Shown: piece after piece, positions 41,964 through 52,774 of the stretch
How the letters are laid out: every line of letters starts with the position of its first letter
Numbering within the stretch: position 1 is the stretch's first letter
Assembly: GCF_900115205.1 (NCBI RefSeq)
Contig: NZ_FOYQ01000002.1
Coordinates: 310,001 to 374,000, forward strand
DNA from: Robiginitalea myxolifaciens
GTDB lineage: Bacteria; Bacteroidota; Bacteroidia; Flavobacteriales; Flavobacteriaceae
Length of the DNA: 64,000 bases
Direction of reading: 5' to 3'
Translations under genes and position numbers: made by a program
The notes under the pieces: model-generated
Seen by the model: the letters and a program-made list of their open reading frames with translations, nothing else
What the model was told of the DNA's origin: nothing
The model's database searches: none

Positions 41964-44095
41964 AACTCCGCTATTTTCTTTCGCAAATAATCCGGTTCGA
42001 ATTCGGCCCGATTCGAGGATGTTCCCGGAGTTTTGGGAATAGCCTTGAGCAATTCCTCCCAATATAACTTATCGGGTCTGGCAGCTATCTGGCGATCGAG
42101 CAATCGCCGGCAATAATTGCGGAACTGCCAGGAATGGTGTTCGGAAGAAAGTACCAATTCTATTAGTTGTTGTTTTCCGATAAGCTCCAGCTGTTCCAGT
42201 AAGGCGTATCCATTCTGACGCACCTCTATCGGCTGGCCGGGTGCCGTGCTAAACTGTAGGTTTTGAATGTAATCCATTTGTTCCGATTGTGATACGTAAC
42301 CTGCTGTATAAACGGATAATACCCACCATAATTGTTGGAATGTTTCCGAGTTAAGACTCCCGTTATTCCGGGTATAGTTCAAGATGTTATTCCGTTCAAG
42401 GGGAAAAGCAACCCAAATAGCAAAGAGCGCTTGTTCCCTGAGGTCGTAGCTTGAAGCATTCAATAAACCGGTCGCCCATTTCAGGGACCATTCGGGCAGT
42501 GTTCCAAGCGCTGCCAGGGCCGAAGCATTCACTTTGGGGTTTGATGATTGAAACACCAGCTCATAATCTGCCGGGGTGAGCTCCATCTTGTACTTGCCTA
42601 TCAGCTGAGCGCGATACGCTGGCAGGTCAAACGTGTTCCAGGCTTGGCTAAAACCTGTATTATTCGCGTCTTGGTTGCTATTGGTGCCTGTACGATCCAG
42701 GGATAAATAATAAGAAACAGACGGCGACTGCTGCGCCAGGTAATTTTCAGCCCACTCCATCGGGAAGCCCTCCGAATCCAACCATTGTAGCTTAAAGCCA
42801 TCAAGAGGTTTTCCACTTGCTTCCTCCATGACTGAAAGGAATTCCTCAATGTTGGCATTCCGAAAGGCGTACTGCTTTAAGAATGCCGTAATCCCCTTTC
42901 TAAAATCCGCCGAGCCTACTGCTTCCTCCAGGGCAAACAATGCCCAGGCTCCTTTCTCGTAAAAGATCAGGGAACCGGCATCGGGATCGGTCAGGGCCTT
43001 CCCCTCCCCTTTTTCGGCTTGAAATTCCAATTGCCGGGCAGTTTCAAAAAGTCGCCACCAAACCGCCTGAGCATCCCGGATTTCCATTTCCGCCTTGTAC
43101 GCATAAAAAGTTGCAAAACCTTCGTGCAGCCAGTGTGAGCGCCCATCTTCTTCCGTAACCAGGTTGCCAAACCATTGATGAGCCAGTTCGTGGGCATTGA
43201 CATTGAAATAATCCCTGTCGGACCGGGAAATACTATCTGTGAGGTAGCGATCTGAGAAAAATGTGGTGCCCGTGTTTTCCATCCCCGCATACATAAATTC
43301 CTGCAAGGGAACCTGCTTATAGTTTTTCCAGGGATAAGGTACCCCCAACGCATTCTCGAGATAATCGAATATTTCTATACTATTTTGGTAGGTAGTAGTG
43401 CCCTCAAAAGACTTCCCTTTGGGCAAATACCAGTAAAGGGGGATTCCGCTTGCGGATTGCCCGGCACGCCTATTGAAATGTCCGGCTGCGAAGGCAAGGA
43501 GGTAGCTGCTCATGGGCTTTTCCATCCGGTAATACCAGCGTCGCTTTTCGCCGGCGATTGACACGGAGTCCAGTACCCCATTTGCTATGACCTCAAAGAC
43601 CGAATCCATTTCGATTTGCATGCTGAAAATTACTTTTTCGCGCATATCGTCAAAACTGGGAACCCAGCGACTGCTGTATTTTCCCTGGCCTTGTGTCCAA
43701 ATTTGTTCATTGCCCGGAATACTGTCGTAATAGCCTACCCGATACACAGTTTGGTCTGGAATTCCATAAAAATCAATACTCAAGTAATGTAAGAGCGTAT
43801 CCCTGGGGCTTGGAATAGCTAATTTGTTATTTTCCGGGTGGAATTCAAAGTTGGTCTGCTTCCCGTCTATTTTAACCCAGTTAGTCCATACCATCCGAGT
43901 ATCCAGATAAATAGAATCCAAATTTCCCGAAGAACGATAACTATAGGTAACATCCCCTTGAACGGCTGGACTGTCCGCATGGAGCACGAGACGAATATCT
44001 CCGGTTAGGAAATCTGCCCCGTATTCTTGTGCACCAAGGGAATTCTGGCTAGCTAACCACAACAAAACAGCACCACAAAGCTTCCAAAAATTCAT
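41960..44095 (-). CDS. Exported M1-family metallopeptidase
   Basis: 711 residues with a signal peptide ending at about GAQ (23). It has the complete catalytic centre: HELAH (302-306), third ligand Glu325 in HWLHEGFATF, and the exopeptidase loop GMENTG (271-276). An aminopeptidase acting in the periplasm or outside is the natural reading. The C-terminal region (about 480-711) is helical, as in ERAP-like members. It is the first gene of a pair with patatin. It contrasts with the M1-like protein at 21.3 kb, which lost the same residues. Confidence 0.93.
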   Translation of the reverse strand: MNFWKLCGAVLLWLASQNSLGAQEYGADFLTGDIRLVLHADSPAVQGDVTYSYRSSGNLDSIYLDTRMVWTNWVKIDGKQTNFEFHPENNKLAIPSPRDTLLHYLSIDFYGIPDQTVYRVGYYDSIPGNEQIWTQGQGKYSSRWVPSFDDMREKVIFSMQIEMDSVFEVIANGVLDSVSIAGEKRRWYYRMEKPMSSYLLAFAAGHFNRRAGQSASGIPLYWYLPKGKSFEGTTTYQNSIEIFDYLENALGVPYPWKNYKQVPLQEFMYAGMENTGTTFFSDRYLTDSISRSDRDYFNVNAHELAHQWFGNLVTEEDGRSHWLHEGFATFYAYKAEMEIRDAQAVWWRLFETARQLEFQAEKGEGKALTDPDAGSLIFYEKGAWALFALEEAVGSADFRKGITAFLKQYAFRNANIEEFLSVMEEASGKPLDGFKLQWLDSEGFPMEWAENYLAQQSPSVSYYLSLDRTGTNSNQDANNTGFSQAWNTFDLPAYRAQLIGKYKMELTPADYELVFQSSNPKVNASALAALGTLPEWSLKWATGLLNASSYDLREQALFAIWVAFPLERNNILNYTRNNGSLNSETFQQLWWVLSVYTAGYVSQSEQMDYIQNLQFSTAPGQPIEVRQNGYALLEQLELIGKQQLIELVLSSEHHSWQFRNYCRRLLDRQIAARPDKLYWEELLKAIPKTPGTSSNRAEFEPDYLRKKIAEL

Positions 44096-44111
44096 GACTG
44101 GAGTTCTGACT

Positions 44112-44145
44112 CAAATTTAGCCAAATGCCCGTTGCAGAAGAACAA
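44112..44145 (-). promoter_or_regulatory. Candidate promoter for the M1 peptidase-patatin pair
   Basis: On the minus strand TTG (44145-44143), 23 bases, TAAATTTG (44119-44112). Both elements fit; the spacer is at the upper end of the reported range. The box ends 16 bases before ATG 44095. Confidence 0.5.
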
Positions 44146-44166
44146 TCGAAGGCGTAATTTAGTCCT

Positions 44167-46272
44167 ATGCCACCGGATATGCTGCATACGCCCATTACTT
44201 ATCTCAAAGGCGTTGGCCCGGGCCGCGCAGAACTTTTGAGCAGGGAACTAGGTATTGCGACCTATCAGGATTTGCTCTATCATTTTCCAAACCGGTTTCT
44301 GGACAAATCCCGCTATTATCGTATTTCCGAATTGCAGCCGAGCTCAGCCGAAGTCCAGGTAATTGGTAAAATAGTGCACTTAAAAACCGTAGCTCAGAAA
44401 AAGGGGAAGCGCCTCATTGCAACTTTCCGGGACGAAAGCGGTGAAATGGAATTGGTTTGGTTCCGGAGCCAGCAATGGTTTATGGACCGCCTGAAATTAG
44501 GGGAGCCCTATGTGGCCTTTGGTCGCGTAAACCGATTCGGGAACACCTGGTCCATGGCCCATCCGGATCTGGAACTCCTCAAGAAGCACAGGCAGAAAAA
44601 ACAGCTGCGGATGCAGCCGATCTATCCCTCGACCGAAAAATTGAGCAAACAAGGCGTCACGAATCGGGTACTGGCAACTTGCGTGGCAGAATTATTAAAA
44701 CAGGTGCTGGAGACCTTACCTGAAACACTGCCACAAGGGCTAAGGGACGAACTGGGATTGGTTGGAAAACAGCAGGCGCTGGTACAGGCCCATTTTCCGG
44801 ACTCCAACAACAACCTGGCCAGAGCACAGGCGCGCTTGAAATTCGAAGAGCTCTATTACATCCAGTTAGCGCTACTGCGGAAGAACGCTTCGCGCAAAAA
44901 ACGCATTAAAGGGTTCGTCTTTGAGCAGGTGGGGGATTTATTTCGTGATTTTTATACGCAGGCACTGCCCTTTGAACTCACAGAAGCTCAAAAAAGAGTG
45001 CTTCGGGAAATCCGTTCCGACCTGGGGAGTGGGGCCCAAATGAATCGCCTGCTCCAAGGGGACGTTGGCTCCGGTAAAACAATCGTTGCTGTATTGACCA
45101 TTTTGTTGGCCCTGGATAACGGGTATCAGGCCAGCCTTGTTGCCCCTACGGAAATTCTGGCCCAGCAACACTATCGCGCCATTTCAGACTTGCTCAAACC
45201 CCTGGGAATATCAGTTGCACTCCTTACGGGTTCCGTGAAAGAAAAGGATCGCAAACCCATATTACAGTCGCTGGCAGACGGCAGTTTGCCTATTCTTATT
45301 GGAACCCATGCCGTACTGGAAGATCGGGTTCAATTCAAGAATCTCGGGTTGGCCATCATCGATGAGCAACACCGTTTTGGGGTAGCCCAACGCGCCAAAC
45401 TCTGGAAGAAAAATGCAAGTCCGCCGCACATTCTGGTGATGACGGCTACACCTATTCCCAGAACCCTGGCCATGAGCCTCTACGGCGATTTAGATGTCAG
45501 CAACATCGATGAACTTCCTCCCGGGCGTAAACCTGTACGTACTGTACACCGGACTGATAGGGACCGCCTGAAGGTCTTTGCATTCCTGAAAGAGGAAATT
45601 GCCAAAGGGCGGCAGGTCTATGTGGTTTATCCGCTAATTGAGGAGTCAGAAGCTCTGGATTACAAGGACCTGATGGATGGTTTTGAAAGCATGAGCCGGG
45701 AATTTCCAGCCCCACAATACCAGCTTTCTATTGTACACGGTAAAATGAAGCCGGAGGCCAAAGAGTTTGAAATGCAGCGTTTTGTTAATGGAGAAACGCA
45801 AATTATGGTAGCCACCACGGTCATAGAGGTTGGGGTGAATGTCCCCAACGCTTCGGTCATGATCATCGAAAGCGCAGAGCGATTCGGGTTATCGCAATTA
45901 CATCAGCTGCGAGGAAGGGTTGGCCGTGGTGCTGATCAGAGTTATTGCATCCTTATCAGTGGCGGGAAACTATCAGATGATGCACAGACACGCCTGCAGA
46001 CCATGGTGCAGACCAATGATGGCTTTGAAATCGCAGAAACCGACCTGAGGTTGCGTGGCCCTGGGGATTTAATGGGCACCCAGCAGAGCGGAGTCCTGAG
46101 TCTGCAAATAGCAGACATTGTCAGGGACTCCGAACTCCTGAAAACAGCCCGATACCATGCACGGGAACTACTATCGAAAGATCCCGAGTTAGGGCATCCG
46201 GACCATCAGATGGTGCGTGAAAAGCTCAGTCGAATGGGGGTTATGAAGAACAGATGGGACTATATCAGTTGA
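44167..46272 (+). CDS. recG: ATP-dependent DNA helicase RecG
   Basis: 701 residues. The N-terminal wedge domain begins with ITYLKGVGPGRAELLSRELG and carries the OB-fold. The helicase core shows Walker A GDVGSGKT, LVAPTEILAQQHY, DEQHRFGVAQR, MTATPIPRTLAMSLYGD, MVATTVIEVGVNVPNA and SQLHQLRGRVGRG. The late FEIAETDLRLRGPGDLMGTQQSG is the RecG C-terminal motif. It remodels stalled forks and Holliday junctions. Length is normal. Its last eight bases overlap the convergent DUF2911 gene. Confidence 0.97.
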   Translation: MPPDMLHTPITYLKGVGPGRAELLSRELGIATYQDLLYHFPNRFLDKSRYYRISELQPSSAEVQVIGKIVHLKTVAQKKGKRLIATFRDESGEMELVWFRSQQWFMDRLKLGEPYVAFGRVNRFGNTWSMAHPDLELLKKHRQKKQLRMQPIYPSTEKLSKQGVTNRVLATCVAELLKQVLETLPETLPQGLRDELGLVGKQQALVQAHFPDSNNNLARAQARLKFEELYYIQLALLRKNASRKKRIKGFVFEQVGDLFRDFYTQALPFELTEAQKRVLREIRSDLGSGAQMNRLLQGDVGSGKTIVAVLTILLALDNGYQASLVAPTEILAQQHYRAISDLLKPLGISVALLTGSVKEKDRKPILQSLADGSLPILIGTHAVLEDRVQFKNLGLAIIDEQHRFGVAQRAKLWKKNASPPHILVMTATPIPRTLAMSLYGDLDVSNIDELPPGRKPVRTVHRTDRDRLKVFAFLKEEIAKGRQVYVVYPLIEESEALDYKDLMDGFESMSREFPAPQYQLSIVHGKMKPEAKEFEMQRFVNGETQIMVATTVIEVGVNVPNASVMIIESAERFGLSQLHQLRGRVGRGADQSYCILISGGKLSDDAQTRLQTMVQTNDGFEIAETDLRLRGPGDLMGTQQSGVLSLQIADIVRDSELLKTARYHARELLSKDPELGHPDHQMVREKLSRMGVMKNRWDYIS

Positions 46273-47374
46273 TATCCTCCCCCTTTTCCAACTTTTCAAT
46301 ATTAGCAGCAATAGCGTTCCTGTTGGGAACATCCGGGGCGCGCCCCTCGGCTATTTTGAGGTGTTTCAGCGCCTTGTCGAATTGCCCAACGGCACTATAA
46401 CCTCGTGCTAAACCAAGATCTACAGGCCAGGTGTTTTTATTTTGTTTGGCGTTGGTTTGGAAGACCTCAAGGGCGTCCGCTGCCCTACCCTGTGCGATCA
46501 ATTGCCGGCCATAACCGTGAATCTCCAGGACCGTTCCCATGGCCAGGGCTTCCTGCATAACGGCGTCGGCTTCTGCAGTACGGCCCATTCTATTGAGGAT
46601 CTGCGCTTTGATGTTTAAGTTGGTGAAGTTCTTTTCACTAAAGAATTGCCCGGCAATGGCTGCATCGATCCAGCCGAGTGCTTCCTCTAAATTTCCATTG
46701 TTATTAAGGGCATAATTAGCTGCCTGCTCCCAGCTTTGCCGATTAAATCCAGGCTGGTTTTGCAATTCGCGTCGGATACTTTGCATGACGATATCGCTCA
46801 CCTCCATGGTGATCCGGAAAGGAATCGCTTTTTCCTCCCACCTCAGGCGAGCTGTTGCCCCGTCGGCACTGATATCGGTGAATTCGTATTGAAGCCATTC
46901 GGTATGGGGCGCATCTTCGGCGCGGACATCGACCCTGAGGACATCTTCGGACGGCTCATAAAAGTAACTTCCCCAGGCTCCAGCGTTTTCAGAAAAAATA
47001 ATAGTCGCCGAATCGTCTTCATTGACAATCATGTGCAAGCCGTATTCTCCCGCGGGAATCGCCTGCCCTTCTATCTGAGCGTCTTCTGAAAAGTGAATTA
47101 CCGTGTTTTCATTGGCTCCTGCGCGCCAGGGGGAAGCGGTCGCTGTCCCGAAACCCAGGTTGTTCATTCCATAGGGAACAAGTGATCCCCATATTTCCCG
47201 ATCGTTAACCCGGGGGCGCGAATACGTGATGGACACATCACTAATCCCGATTCGTTGGGTTACCGTTGCGGCCTGACTTCCTCTGGGAAGGTTGAGTTGA
47301 CTATTAGCCGGAATGGTAAAAAGAAGGCAAAAAATAAGCAGTGCGCAGACCTGCGCGAGGTACGATTTTTTCAT
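46265..47374 (-). CDS. DUF2911 domain protein with TPR region, exported
   Basis: 369 residues from ATG 47374 (MKKSYLAQVCALLIFC). The in-frame start at 47530 is rejected because it removes the signal peptide from the N-terminus. The signal peptide ends near ANSQ. Residues about 27-185 are the DUF2911 beta-rich domain (VTQRIGISDVSITYSRP, REIWGSLVPYG, WRAGANENTVIHFS, AGEYGLHMIV). The C-terminal half holds about four tetratricopeptide-like helical hairpins (for example AAIAGQFFSEKNFTNLNIK and GRAADALEVFQTNAKQN). Such proteins are frequent in Bacteroidota, probably periplasmic and of unknown function; TPR hairpins suggest protein binding. Confidence 0.85.
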   Translation of the reverse strand: MKKSYLAQVCALLIFCLLFTIPANSQLNLPRGSQAATVTQRIGISDVSITYSRPRVNDREIWGSLVPYGMNNLGFGTATASPWRAGANENTVIHFSEDAQIEGQAIPAGEYGLHMIVNEDDSATIIFSENAGAWGSYFYEPSEDVLRVDVRAEDAPHTEWLQYEFTDISADGATARLRWEEKAIPFRITMEVSDIVMQSIRRELQNQPGFNRQSWEQAANYALNNNGNLEEALGWIDAAIAGQFFSEKNFTNLNIKAQILNRMGRTAEADAVMQEALAMGTVLEIHGYGRQLIAQGRAADALEVFQTNAKQNKNTWPVDLGLARGYSAVGQFDKALKHLKIAEGRAPDVPNRNAIAANIEKLEKGEDIN

Positions 47375-47517
47375 GATGTTTGTTTTTAAATTGATTAGAT
47401 GTTCAAGGTAGGTATCTTGATTTGGCCGTCTTGTTAGTGATTTGTTAAACAGAATCAGCTCCACGTTAAATGTGCAGGTAGTCACTTGGGCATCGTAATT
47501 TGAGGCAGACAAAGTTT

Positions 47518-47546
47518 TTGCGTGCCGCATGCAGTTTGTACTTTCG
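47518..47546 (+). promoter_or_regulatory. Candidate promoter of leuCD-leuA
   Basis: TTG (47518-47520), 18 bases, then TACTTTCG (47539-47546), one mismatch from TAnnTTTG. The ATG of leuC is 47 bases downstream. I saw no leader peptide with repeated leucine codons and no clear attenuator hairpin in the leader. Confidence 0.45.
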
Positions 47547-47593
47547 TCTATTGAAAAAGTCTGTATTTACAACACTTATCAGGGAATTTTAAT

Positions 47594-49003
47594 ATGAGCA
47601 CGACACTATTTGACAAAGTTTGGGATTCGCATGTTGTCCGCAGTATTCCGGAGGGGCCAGACGTCCTCTTTATTGACCGTCATCTGGTTCATGAAGTAAC
47701 CAGTCCGGTAGCCTTTTTAGGATTAAAAAACAGGAATATTCAGGTCTTGCATCCGGAGCGCACCTTTGCTACTGCTGATCACAATACGCCAACGCGTAAT
47801 CAGCATCTTCCGGTTCAGGATCCCCTTTCGGCGAAACAGCTGCAGGCCCTGGAGGAGAATGCCGCAGCCCACGGCATCCCCTATTGGGGACTTGGCCATG
47901 AGAAAAATGGAATCGTCCACGTCATCGGCCCTGAGAATGGGATTACCGTACCGGGTGCAACCATCGTTTGCGGAGATTCCCACACTTCTACCCATGGAGC
48001 CTTTGGGGCAATAGCCTTTGGCATCGGTACCTCGGAGGTAGAAATGGTATTGGCCACCCAATGTATCATGCAGCCCAAACCCAAGCGAATGCGGATCACC
48101 ATAGATGGAAGCCTCAATAATGCTGTAACGCCTAAGGATGTTGCACTCTACATTATCTCAAGACTTACCACTTCGGGAGCAACAGGATATTTTGTGGAAT
48201 ACGCCGGAGAGGTGTTCCGCAATATGTCTATGGAAGGCCGGATGACCGTGTGTAACCTCAGTATAGAAATGGGAGCCCGTGGAGGCATGATTGCCCCGGA
48301 TGAGAAAACCTTTGAATATGTCAAAGGCCGTGAATTTGCACCCAAGGGTGAAGCCTGGGATGAGGCTATGACCTACTGGAAAACCTTGAAATCCGATCCG
48401 GACGCCATTTTTGACAAAGAGATTCACTTCCAGGGAAGCGATATCGAGCCCATGATTACCTACGGTACCAACCCGGGGATGGGTGTTGGAATTTCCCAAC
48501 ACATTCCCGAGGCGAGCACCGTTCAGGGAGGGGCTTCAACCTATCACAAATCCCTGGACTACATGGACTTCAAAGAAGGGGATTCCATGTTGGGCAAGCA
48601 AGTAGATTTTGTATTTCTCGGAAGCTGCACTAACGGACGCATCGAGGACTTCAGAACCTTTGCGCGAATCGTTAAAGGACGCCGGAAGGCAGACCATGTA
48701 ACGGCCTGGCTCGTTCCCGGATCGCATAAGGTAGAACAGGCGATTCAGGAGGAAGGCATCCTGGATATTCTAACAGAGGCTGGATTTGAACTTCGGGAAC
48801 CCGGATGTTCGGCTTGTCTGGCAATGAACGATGATAAAATCCCCGCTGGCAAATACGCAGTGAGTACTTCGAACCGAAATTTTGAAGGAAGGCAGGGGCC
48901 CGGTGCCCGCACACTTCTCGCGAGCCCCCTGGTAGCGGCGGCGGCGGCGGTAACGGGGAAAGTAACAGATCCACGGACCTTACTGGAATTAGAAACCGCC
49001 TGA
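47594..49003 (+). CDS. leuC: 3-isopropylmalate dehydratase large subunit
   Basis: 469 residues, normal length. Aconitase-fold marks are [36 protein letters not shown], and the three [4Fe-4S] cysteines in LGSCTNGR and [11 protein letters not shown]. With LeuD it isomerises 2-isopropylmalate to 3-isopropylmalate in leucine synthesis; the same pair can act on citramalate in the pyruvate route to isoleucine. leuD follows 66 bases downstream, after a hairpin in the gap, and a LeuA/CimA-type gene overlaps leuD. leuB is not in the window. Confidence 0.97.
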   Translation: MSTTLFDKVWDSHVVRSIPEGPDVLFIDRHLVHEVTSPVAFLGLKNRNIQVLHPERTFATADHNTPTRNQHLPVQDPLSAKQLQALEENAAAHGIPYWGLGHEKNGIVHVIGPENGITVPGATIVCGDSHTSTHGAFGAIAFGIGTSEVEMVLATQCIMQPKPKRMRITIDGSLNNAVTPKDVALYIISRLTTSGATGYFVEYAGEVFRNMSMEGRMTVCNLSIEMGARGGMIAPDEKTFEYVKGREFAPKGEAWDEAMTYWKTLKSDPDAIFDKEIHFQGSDIEPMITYGTNPGMGVGISQHIPEASTVQGGASTYHKSLDYMDFKEGDSMLGKQVDFVFLGSCTNGRIEDFRTFARIVKGRRKADHVTAWLVPGSHKVEQAIQEEGILDILTEAGFELREPGCSACLAMNDDKIPAGKYAVSTSNRNFEGRQGPGARTLLASPLVAAAAAVTGKVTDPRTLLELETA

Positions 49004-49037
49004 TTAAAGGACCAAAACCAGAATCTTAAAAGGTTCA

Positions 49038-49054
49038 ATTCCGCTTTGCGGAAT
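49038..49054 (+). other. Intercistronic hairpin between leuC and leuD
   Basis: ATTCCGC / GCGGAAT stem (49038-49044 with 49048-49054) with a TTT loop. No T-run follows, so it is not a classical terminator; it may protect or adjust the message between the two subunit genes. Confidence 0.45.
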
Positions 49055-49069
49055 AAATAATTAGAACAA

Positions 49070-49666
49070 ATGGCATACGATAAATTTAAATCCCTTCAGA
49101 GTACAGCGGTTCCACTGCCCATCGAAAATGTGGATACCGATCAGATTATTCCCGCTCGTTTCCTGAAGGCTACCGAACGCAAAGGATTTGGGGACAACCT
49201 GTTCCGGGATTGGCGTTACAACCAGGATAACACCCCTAAGGAACAATTTGTACTCAATAACCCGATTTACAGTGGAAAGATCTTGGTAGGAGGAAAAAAT
49301 TTCGGCTCCGGATCATCTCGGGAACACGCCGCATGGGCCGTATACGATTACGGATTTCGCTGTGTTGTTTCCAGCTTCTTTGCCGATATTTTTCGAAACA
49401 ACTGCCTGAATGTGGGCGTGTTGCCCGTTCAGGTCAGTGCTGAATTCCTCCAGCAAATATTCGAAGCTATCGAGGCAGACCCCAAGACAGAAATCCGGGT
49501 AGACCTTCCCGCCCAGGAGATTGAGATCCTGGCTACGGGAGCCAAAGAATCTTTTGAGATCAACCCTTACAAAAAGGACAATCTGCTCAACGGCTTTGAC
49601 GATATTGACTACCTGCTCAATATCCGAGAAGAAATAGCCACTTTTGCTGCCCAATCGCCCTTATGA
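49070..49666 (+). CDS. leuD: 3-isopropylmalate dehydratase small subunit
   Basis: 198 residues. The swivel domain shows [39 protein letters not shown] and the C-terminal [20 protein letters not shown]. It joins LeuC to form the isopropylmalate isomerase. The last four bases (ATGA at 49663) are also the start of the following synthase gene, so the two proteins are translated in a coupled way. Confidence 0.96.
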   Translation: MAYDKFKSLQSTAVPLPIENVDTDQIIPARFLKATERKGFGDNLFRDWRYNQDNTPKEQFVLNNPIYSGKILVGGKNFGSGSSREHAAWAVYDYGFRCVVSSFFADIFRNNCLNVGVLPVQVSAEFLQQIFEAIEADPKTEIRVDLPAQEIEILATGAKESFEINPYKKDNLLNGFDDIDYLLNIREEIATFAAQSPL

Positions 49667-51192
49667 CAAAACGTTCCATCGAAATAATGGATACCACCCT
49701 GAGGGATGGGGAACAAACCTCAGGCGTATCATTCACCGCTTCGGAAAAACTTACCCTCGCACGGCTTCTGCTACAGGAATTGCGTGTAGATCGGATCGAG
49801 GTTGCCTCCGCGCGCGTTTCTGAAGGTGAATTCAACTCCGTTCGGGAAATAACTTCCTGGGCGCGGGACGAAGGCTTATTGGGAAAAGTAGAAGTCCTGT
49901 CATTTGTAGATGGTGGGGCTTCCCTGGAATGGATGGAAAAAAGTGGAGCCCGGGTGCAGAACCTCCTTACCAAGGGTTCCCTGAACCACCTGAAATACCA
50001 ACTCAAGAAAAAACCTTCCGAGCACTTCAAGGACATTGCCAAGGTCCTGGAACAGGCAAAGGAAATGGGTATTACCAGTAATATCTACCTGGAAGACTGG
50101 AGTAATGGCATGCGGAATTCGGAGGACTATGTCTTCGAATATCTGGATTTCCTGAAAAGTCAGCCTATAAAACGCGTGTTACTCCCCGATACCCTCGGTG
50201 TACTCACCCCTGGGGAGACTTTCGAATACCTCGACCGGATTGTAAAACGGTATCCCGATTTCCATATCGATTTTCACGGCCACAACGATTACGATTTAAG
50301 TGTGGCCAATGTCATGCAAGCGCTGCGTGCCGGAGTGAATGGACTTCACCTTACCGTCAACGGGATGGGAGAACGTGCGGGGAATGCTCCGCTGGCCAGT
50401 GTGGTTGCCGTTATCAACGATTTTATGCCGGAAATCGCCATTGGCGTGCATGAGAAATCCCTGTTCAAAGTAAGCAAACTGGTATCGGCATTTACCGGTA
50501 TCGGCATCCCTTCCAACAAACCAATAGTGGGTGACAATGTATTCACTCAAACCGCTGGAATACATGCCGATGGAGACAACAAAAAGAATCTTTACTTTAA
50601 TGATTTGATGCCCGAGCGCTTCGGGAGAAAACGCAAATATGCGCTCGGTAAAACTTCGGGCAAAGCCAACATACAAAAGAACCTGCAGGAACTCGGGCTG
50701 AGCCTTTCCGACGAGGAGCTTAAAATGGTGACGGCGCGTATCATAGAGCTGGGCGATAAAAAACAACGGGTTACCCAGGAAGACCTGCCGTATATCATTT
50801 CGGACGTGTTGGGTACCGGAAGCGTGCCCCAGAATGTGTTTATCCGCTCTTATGTCCTGACCCATGCCAAGGGCCTGCAACCTTCGACCACCGTTGCCGT
50901 AGAGATAGAAGAGAAACTTTATGAGGAAAATGCTCAGGGCGACGGACAATTCGATGCCTTTATGAATGCCCTTCGTAAAGTCTACAGTGGCTTGAAGCGC
51001 CCCTTACCTACCCTTGTGGATTATGCAGTCCGTATTCCCCCGGGCTCAAATTCAGATGCTCTTTGTGAAACCGTTATTACCTGGCGGGACAATCAGAAGG
51101 AGTTTACTACCCGAGGTCTGGATTCCGACCAGACTGTTTCGGCAATCAAGGCTACTGAGAAAATGCTGAATATCGCCAACCTCGCCAATTAG
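49663..51192 (+). CDS. 2-isopropylmalate/citramalate synthase family protein
   Basis: 509 residues. The DRE-TIM barrel starts with [18 protein letters not shown] (catalytic Arg and Asp), and [21 protein letters not shown] and [19 protein letters not shown] supply the metal His and NG-GERAGN site. The C-terminal part from about 380 is the LeuA allosteric (regulatory) domain, implying feedback control. It condenses acetyl-CoA with a 2-oxoacid. Gene order (leuC-leuD then this) favours leucine or isoleucine synthesis. Whether it is LeuA (2-oxoisovalerate) or CimA (pyruvate) is not decided by sequence reading; the short ~500-residue type with this N-terminus is often called either. The stop is one base before the convergent gapN stop. 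Confidence 0.85.
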   Translation: MTKRSIEIMDTTLRDGEQTSGVSFTASEKLTLARLLLQELRVDRIEVASARVSEGEFNSVREITSWARDEGLLGKVEVLSFVDGGASLEWMEKSGARVQNLLTKGSLNHLKYQLKKKPSEHFKDIAKVLEQAKEMGITSNIYLEDWSNGMRNSEDYVFEYLDFLKSQPIKRVLLPDTLGVLTPGETFEYLDRIVKRYPDFHIDFHGHNDYDLSVANVMQALRAGVNGLHLTVNGMGERAGNAPLASVVAVINDFMPEIAIGVHEKSLFKVSKLVSAFTGIGIPSNKPIVGDNVFTQTAGIHADGDNKKNLYFNDLMPERFGRKRKYALGKTSGKANIQKNLQELGLSLSDEELKMVTARIIELGDKKQRVTQEDLPYIISDVLGTGSVPQNVFIRSYVLTHAKGLQPSTTVAVEIEEKLYEENAQGDGQFDAFMNALRKVYSGLKRPLPTLVDYAVRIPPGSNSDALCETVITWRDNQKEFTTRGLDSDQTVSAIKATEKMLNIANLAN

Positions 51193-51193
51193 C

Positions 51194-52774
51194 CTACAGG
51201 AGGTAATCTGTACTTATAAAATTGGAGGCCTTGGTGTCCAGGAGCTTTTCAACCGTTTCGTTGTTGAGCGTATTGTCCTTAAAGGCCACGAAGGTCCTGA
51301 TGGAAAACGAGCGAAGCGCATCGTGCACACTCAAGGTAGATTGAGCTGAATCCTTGCGTCCCGTAAAGGGGTACACGTCCGGACCACGCTGGCAGGAACT
51401 GTTCAGGTTTACACGGCAAACCAAATTCGCAAGCGTATCGATCAGTGGTGCCAGGGTGTAGACATCCTTTCCAAAAAGGCTCACTTGCTGACCGTAATTG
51501 CTTTCTGCCATTTCGTCCAGCGGCTCCTCAATCTCTTCAAATGAACGGATCGGTATAATCGGGCCAAACTGCTCCTCCTGATATACGCGCATGTCCTTTG
51601 TTACCGGATACAGAACGGCAGGCCAGATAAAATTATCGAACCGCTGCCCTCCTTTTTCATTGAGGATCTTTGCCCCTTTAGCGAGGGCATCGTCTATAAG
51701 TTCTTGAATGTAATCGGGTTTACCGGGCTCAGGCAGCGGCGTTAGTTTTACGCCTTCTTCCCAAGGGTTACCGAATTTGAGGGCATCTACTGCCCTGGTA
51801 AATCGCTTCAGGAACTCCTCTTTGACTTCCTCCTGTACATAAACCACTTTCAGCGCTGTACAACGCTGCCCATTAAACGAGAGTGTTCCTGCGATACATT
51901 CCTGAACCGTAAGGTCCATATCGGCATCCGGAAGGATTATGGCCGGGTTCTTGGCCTCGAGCCCCAGTACCAGTCGCAATCGATTGCTCTTGGGATGCTG
52001 GTCCTGCAATGCATTGGCCGACTTGCTATTTCCGATAAGCGCCAGTACATCTACCTTCCCGGTTTTCATAATCGGGGCTGCAACTGCCCTGCCCCGACCG
52101 AAGAGAATATTGACCACACCTTTGGGAAAGCTGTTCTGAAACGCTTCCAAAAGTGGGGTAATCAACAAAACCCCGTGTTTGGCAGGTTTGAAAATAGTTG
52201 TGTTCCCCATAATTATTGCAGGGATCAGCAAGGCAAAAGTTTCATTCAGCGGATAGTTATAGGGGCCCAGACAGAGTACCACTCCCAGAGGTCCACGCCG
52301 AATATGGGCATATACCCCATCGTGTTTCTGAAACTTGGCCGAATTCCGATCTAACTGTCGATAATCTTCCAGGGTATCGTAGATATATTCAACAGTACGG
52401 TCAAATTCCTTTTGGGAATCCGGAAGGGATTTTCCGATTTCCCACATCAATAGCTTTACAATCTCCTCCCGCTTGGATTCCATCTGCCGCACGAATTTCT
52501 CCATGCATTCGATCCGGTCCCGAACCTTCATGGTGGGCCAGGCTCCTTTCCCCTTGTCATAAGCGCTCAATGCAGCCTGCAGGGCTTCGTTTGCTTCGGC
52601 CTCCCCCATATCCGGGATACTCCCCAAAAGTGTTGGGGCATAGGATTCTTCGGAGGAAATGGTTGAATAGACTTCAGTTACTGCTCCGGACCAGGGCTTC
52701 AATTCACCTCCAACGAGGTATTGCCGCTGGTCAATCGGATTAACAATCTTAAACTCTTGCGGGATTACACTCAT
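51194..52774 (-). CDS. gapN: NADP-dependent glyceraldehyde-3-phosphate dehydrogenase (non-phosphorylating, GapN type)
   Basis: 526 residues, aldehyde dehydrogenase superfamily. Oxyanion Asn in PYNYPLNE (Asn173), general base Glu273 in LGLEAKNP and nucleophile Cys305 in NGQRCTALK are present. The C-terminal region with [20 protein letters not shown] fits the GapN group, which turns glyceraldehyde-3-phosphate into 3-phosphoglycerate with NADPH. Another aldehyde cannot be excluded from sequence. It starts on the ATGA that ends ilvC, so it is translationally coupled to the NADPH-using reductoisomerase and belongs to the ilv operon, an unexpected place for a central carbon enzyme. Confidence 0.82.
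   Translation of the reverse strand: MSVIPQEFKIVNPIDQRQYLVGGELKPWSGAVTEVYSTISSEESYAPTLLGSIPDMGEAEANEALQAALSAYDKGKGAWPTMKVRDRIECMEKFVRQMESKREEIVKLLMWEIGKSLPDSQKEFDRTVEYIYDTLEDYRQLDRNSAKFQKHDGVYAHIRRGPLGVVLCLGPYNYPLNETFALLIPAIIMGNTTIFKPAKHGVLLITPLLEAFQNSFPKGVVNILFGRGRAVAAPIMKTGKVDVLALIGNSKSANALQDQHPKSNRLRLVLGLEAKNPAIILPDADMDLTVQECIAGTLSFNGQRCTALKVVYVQEEVKEEFLKRFTRAVDALKFGNPWEEGVKLTPLPEPGKPDYIQELIDDALAKGAKILNEKGGQRFDNFIWPAVLYPVTKDMRVYQEEQFGPIIPIRSFEEIEEPLDEMAESNYGQQVSLFGKDVYTLAPLIDTLANLVCRVNLNSSCQRGPDVYPFTGRKDSAQSTLSVHDALRSFSIRTFVAFKDNTLNNETVEKLLDTKASNFISTDYLL

Noticed and set aside
42338-42348. GGAATGTTTCC, similar to the S24 operator dyads
   Set aside because: It lies in the middle of the M1 peptidase gene, is not an exact copy, and has no promoter nearby; probably chance.
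50296-50949. Open frame of 217 codons on the minus strand inside the LeuA/CimA-type gene
   Set aside because: Antisense shadow of a conserved enzyme with no recognisable motif.
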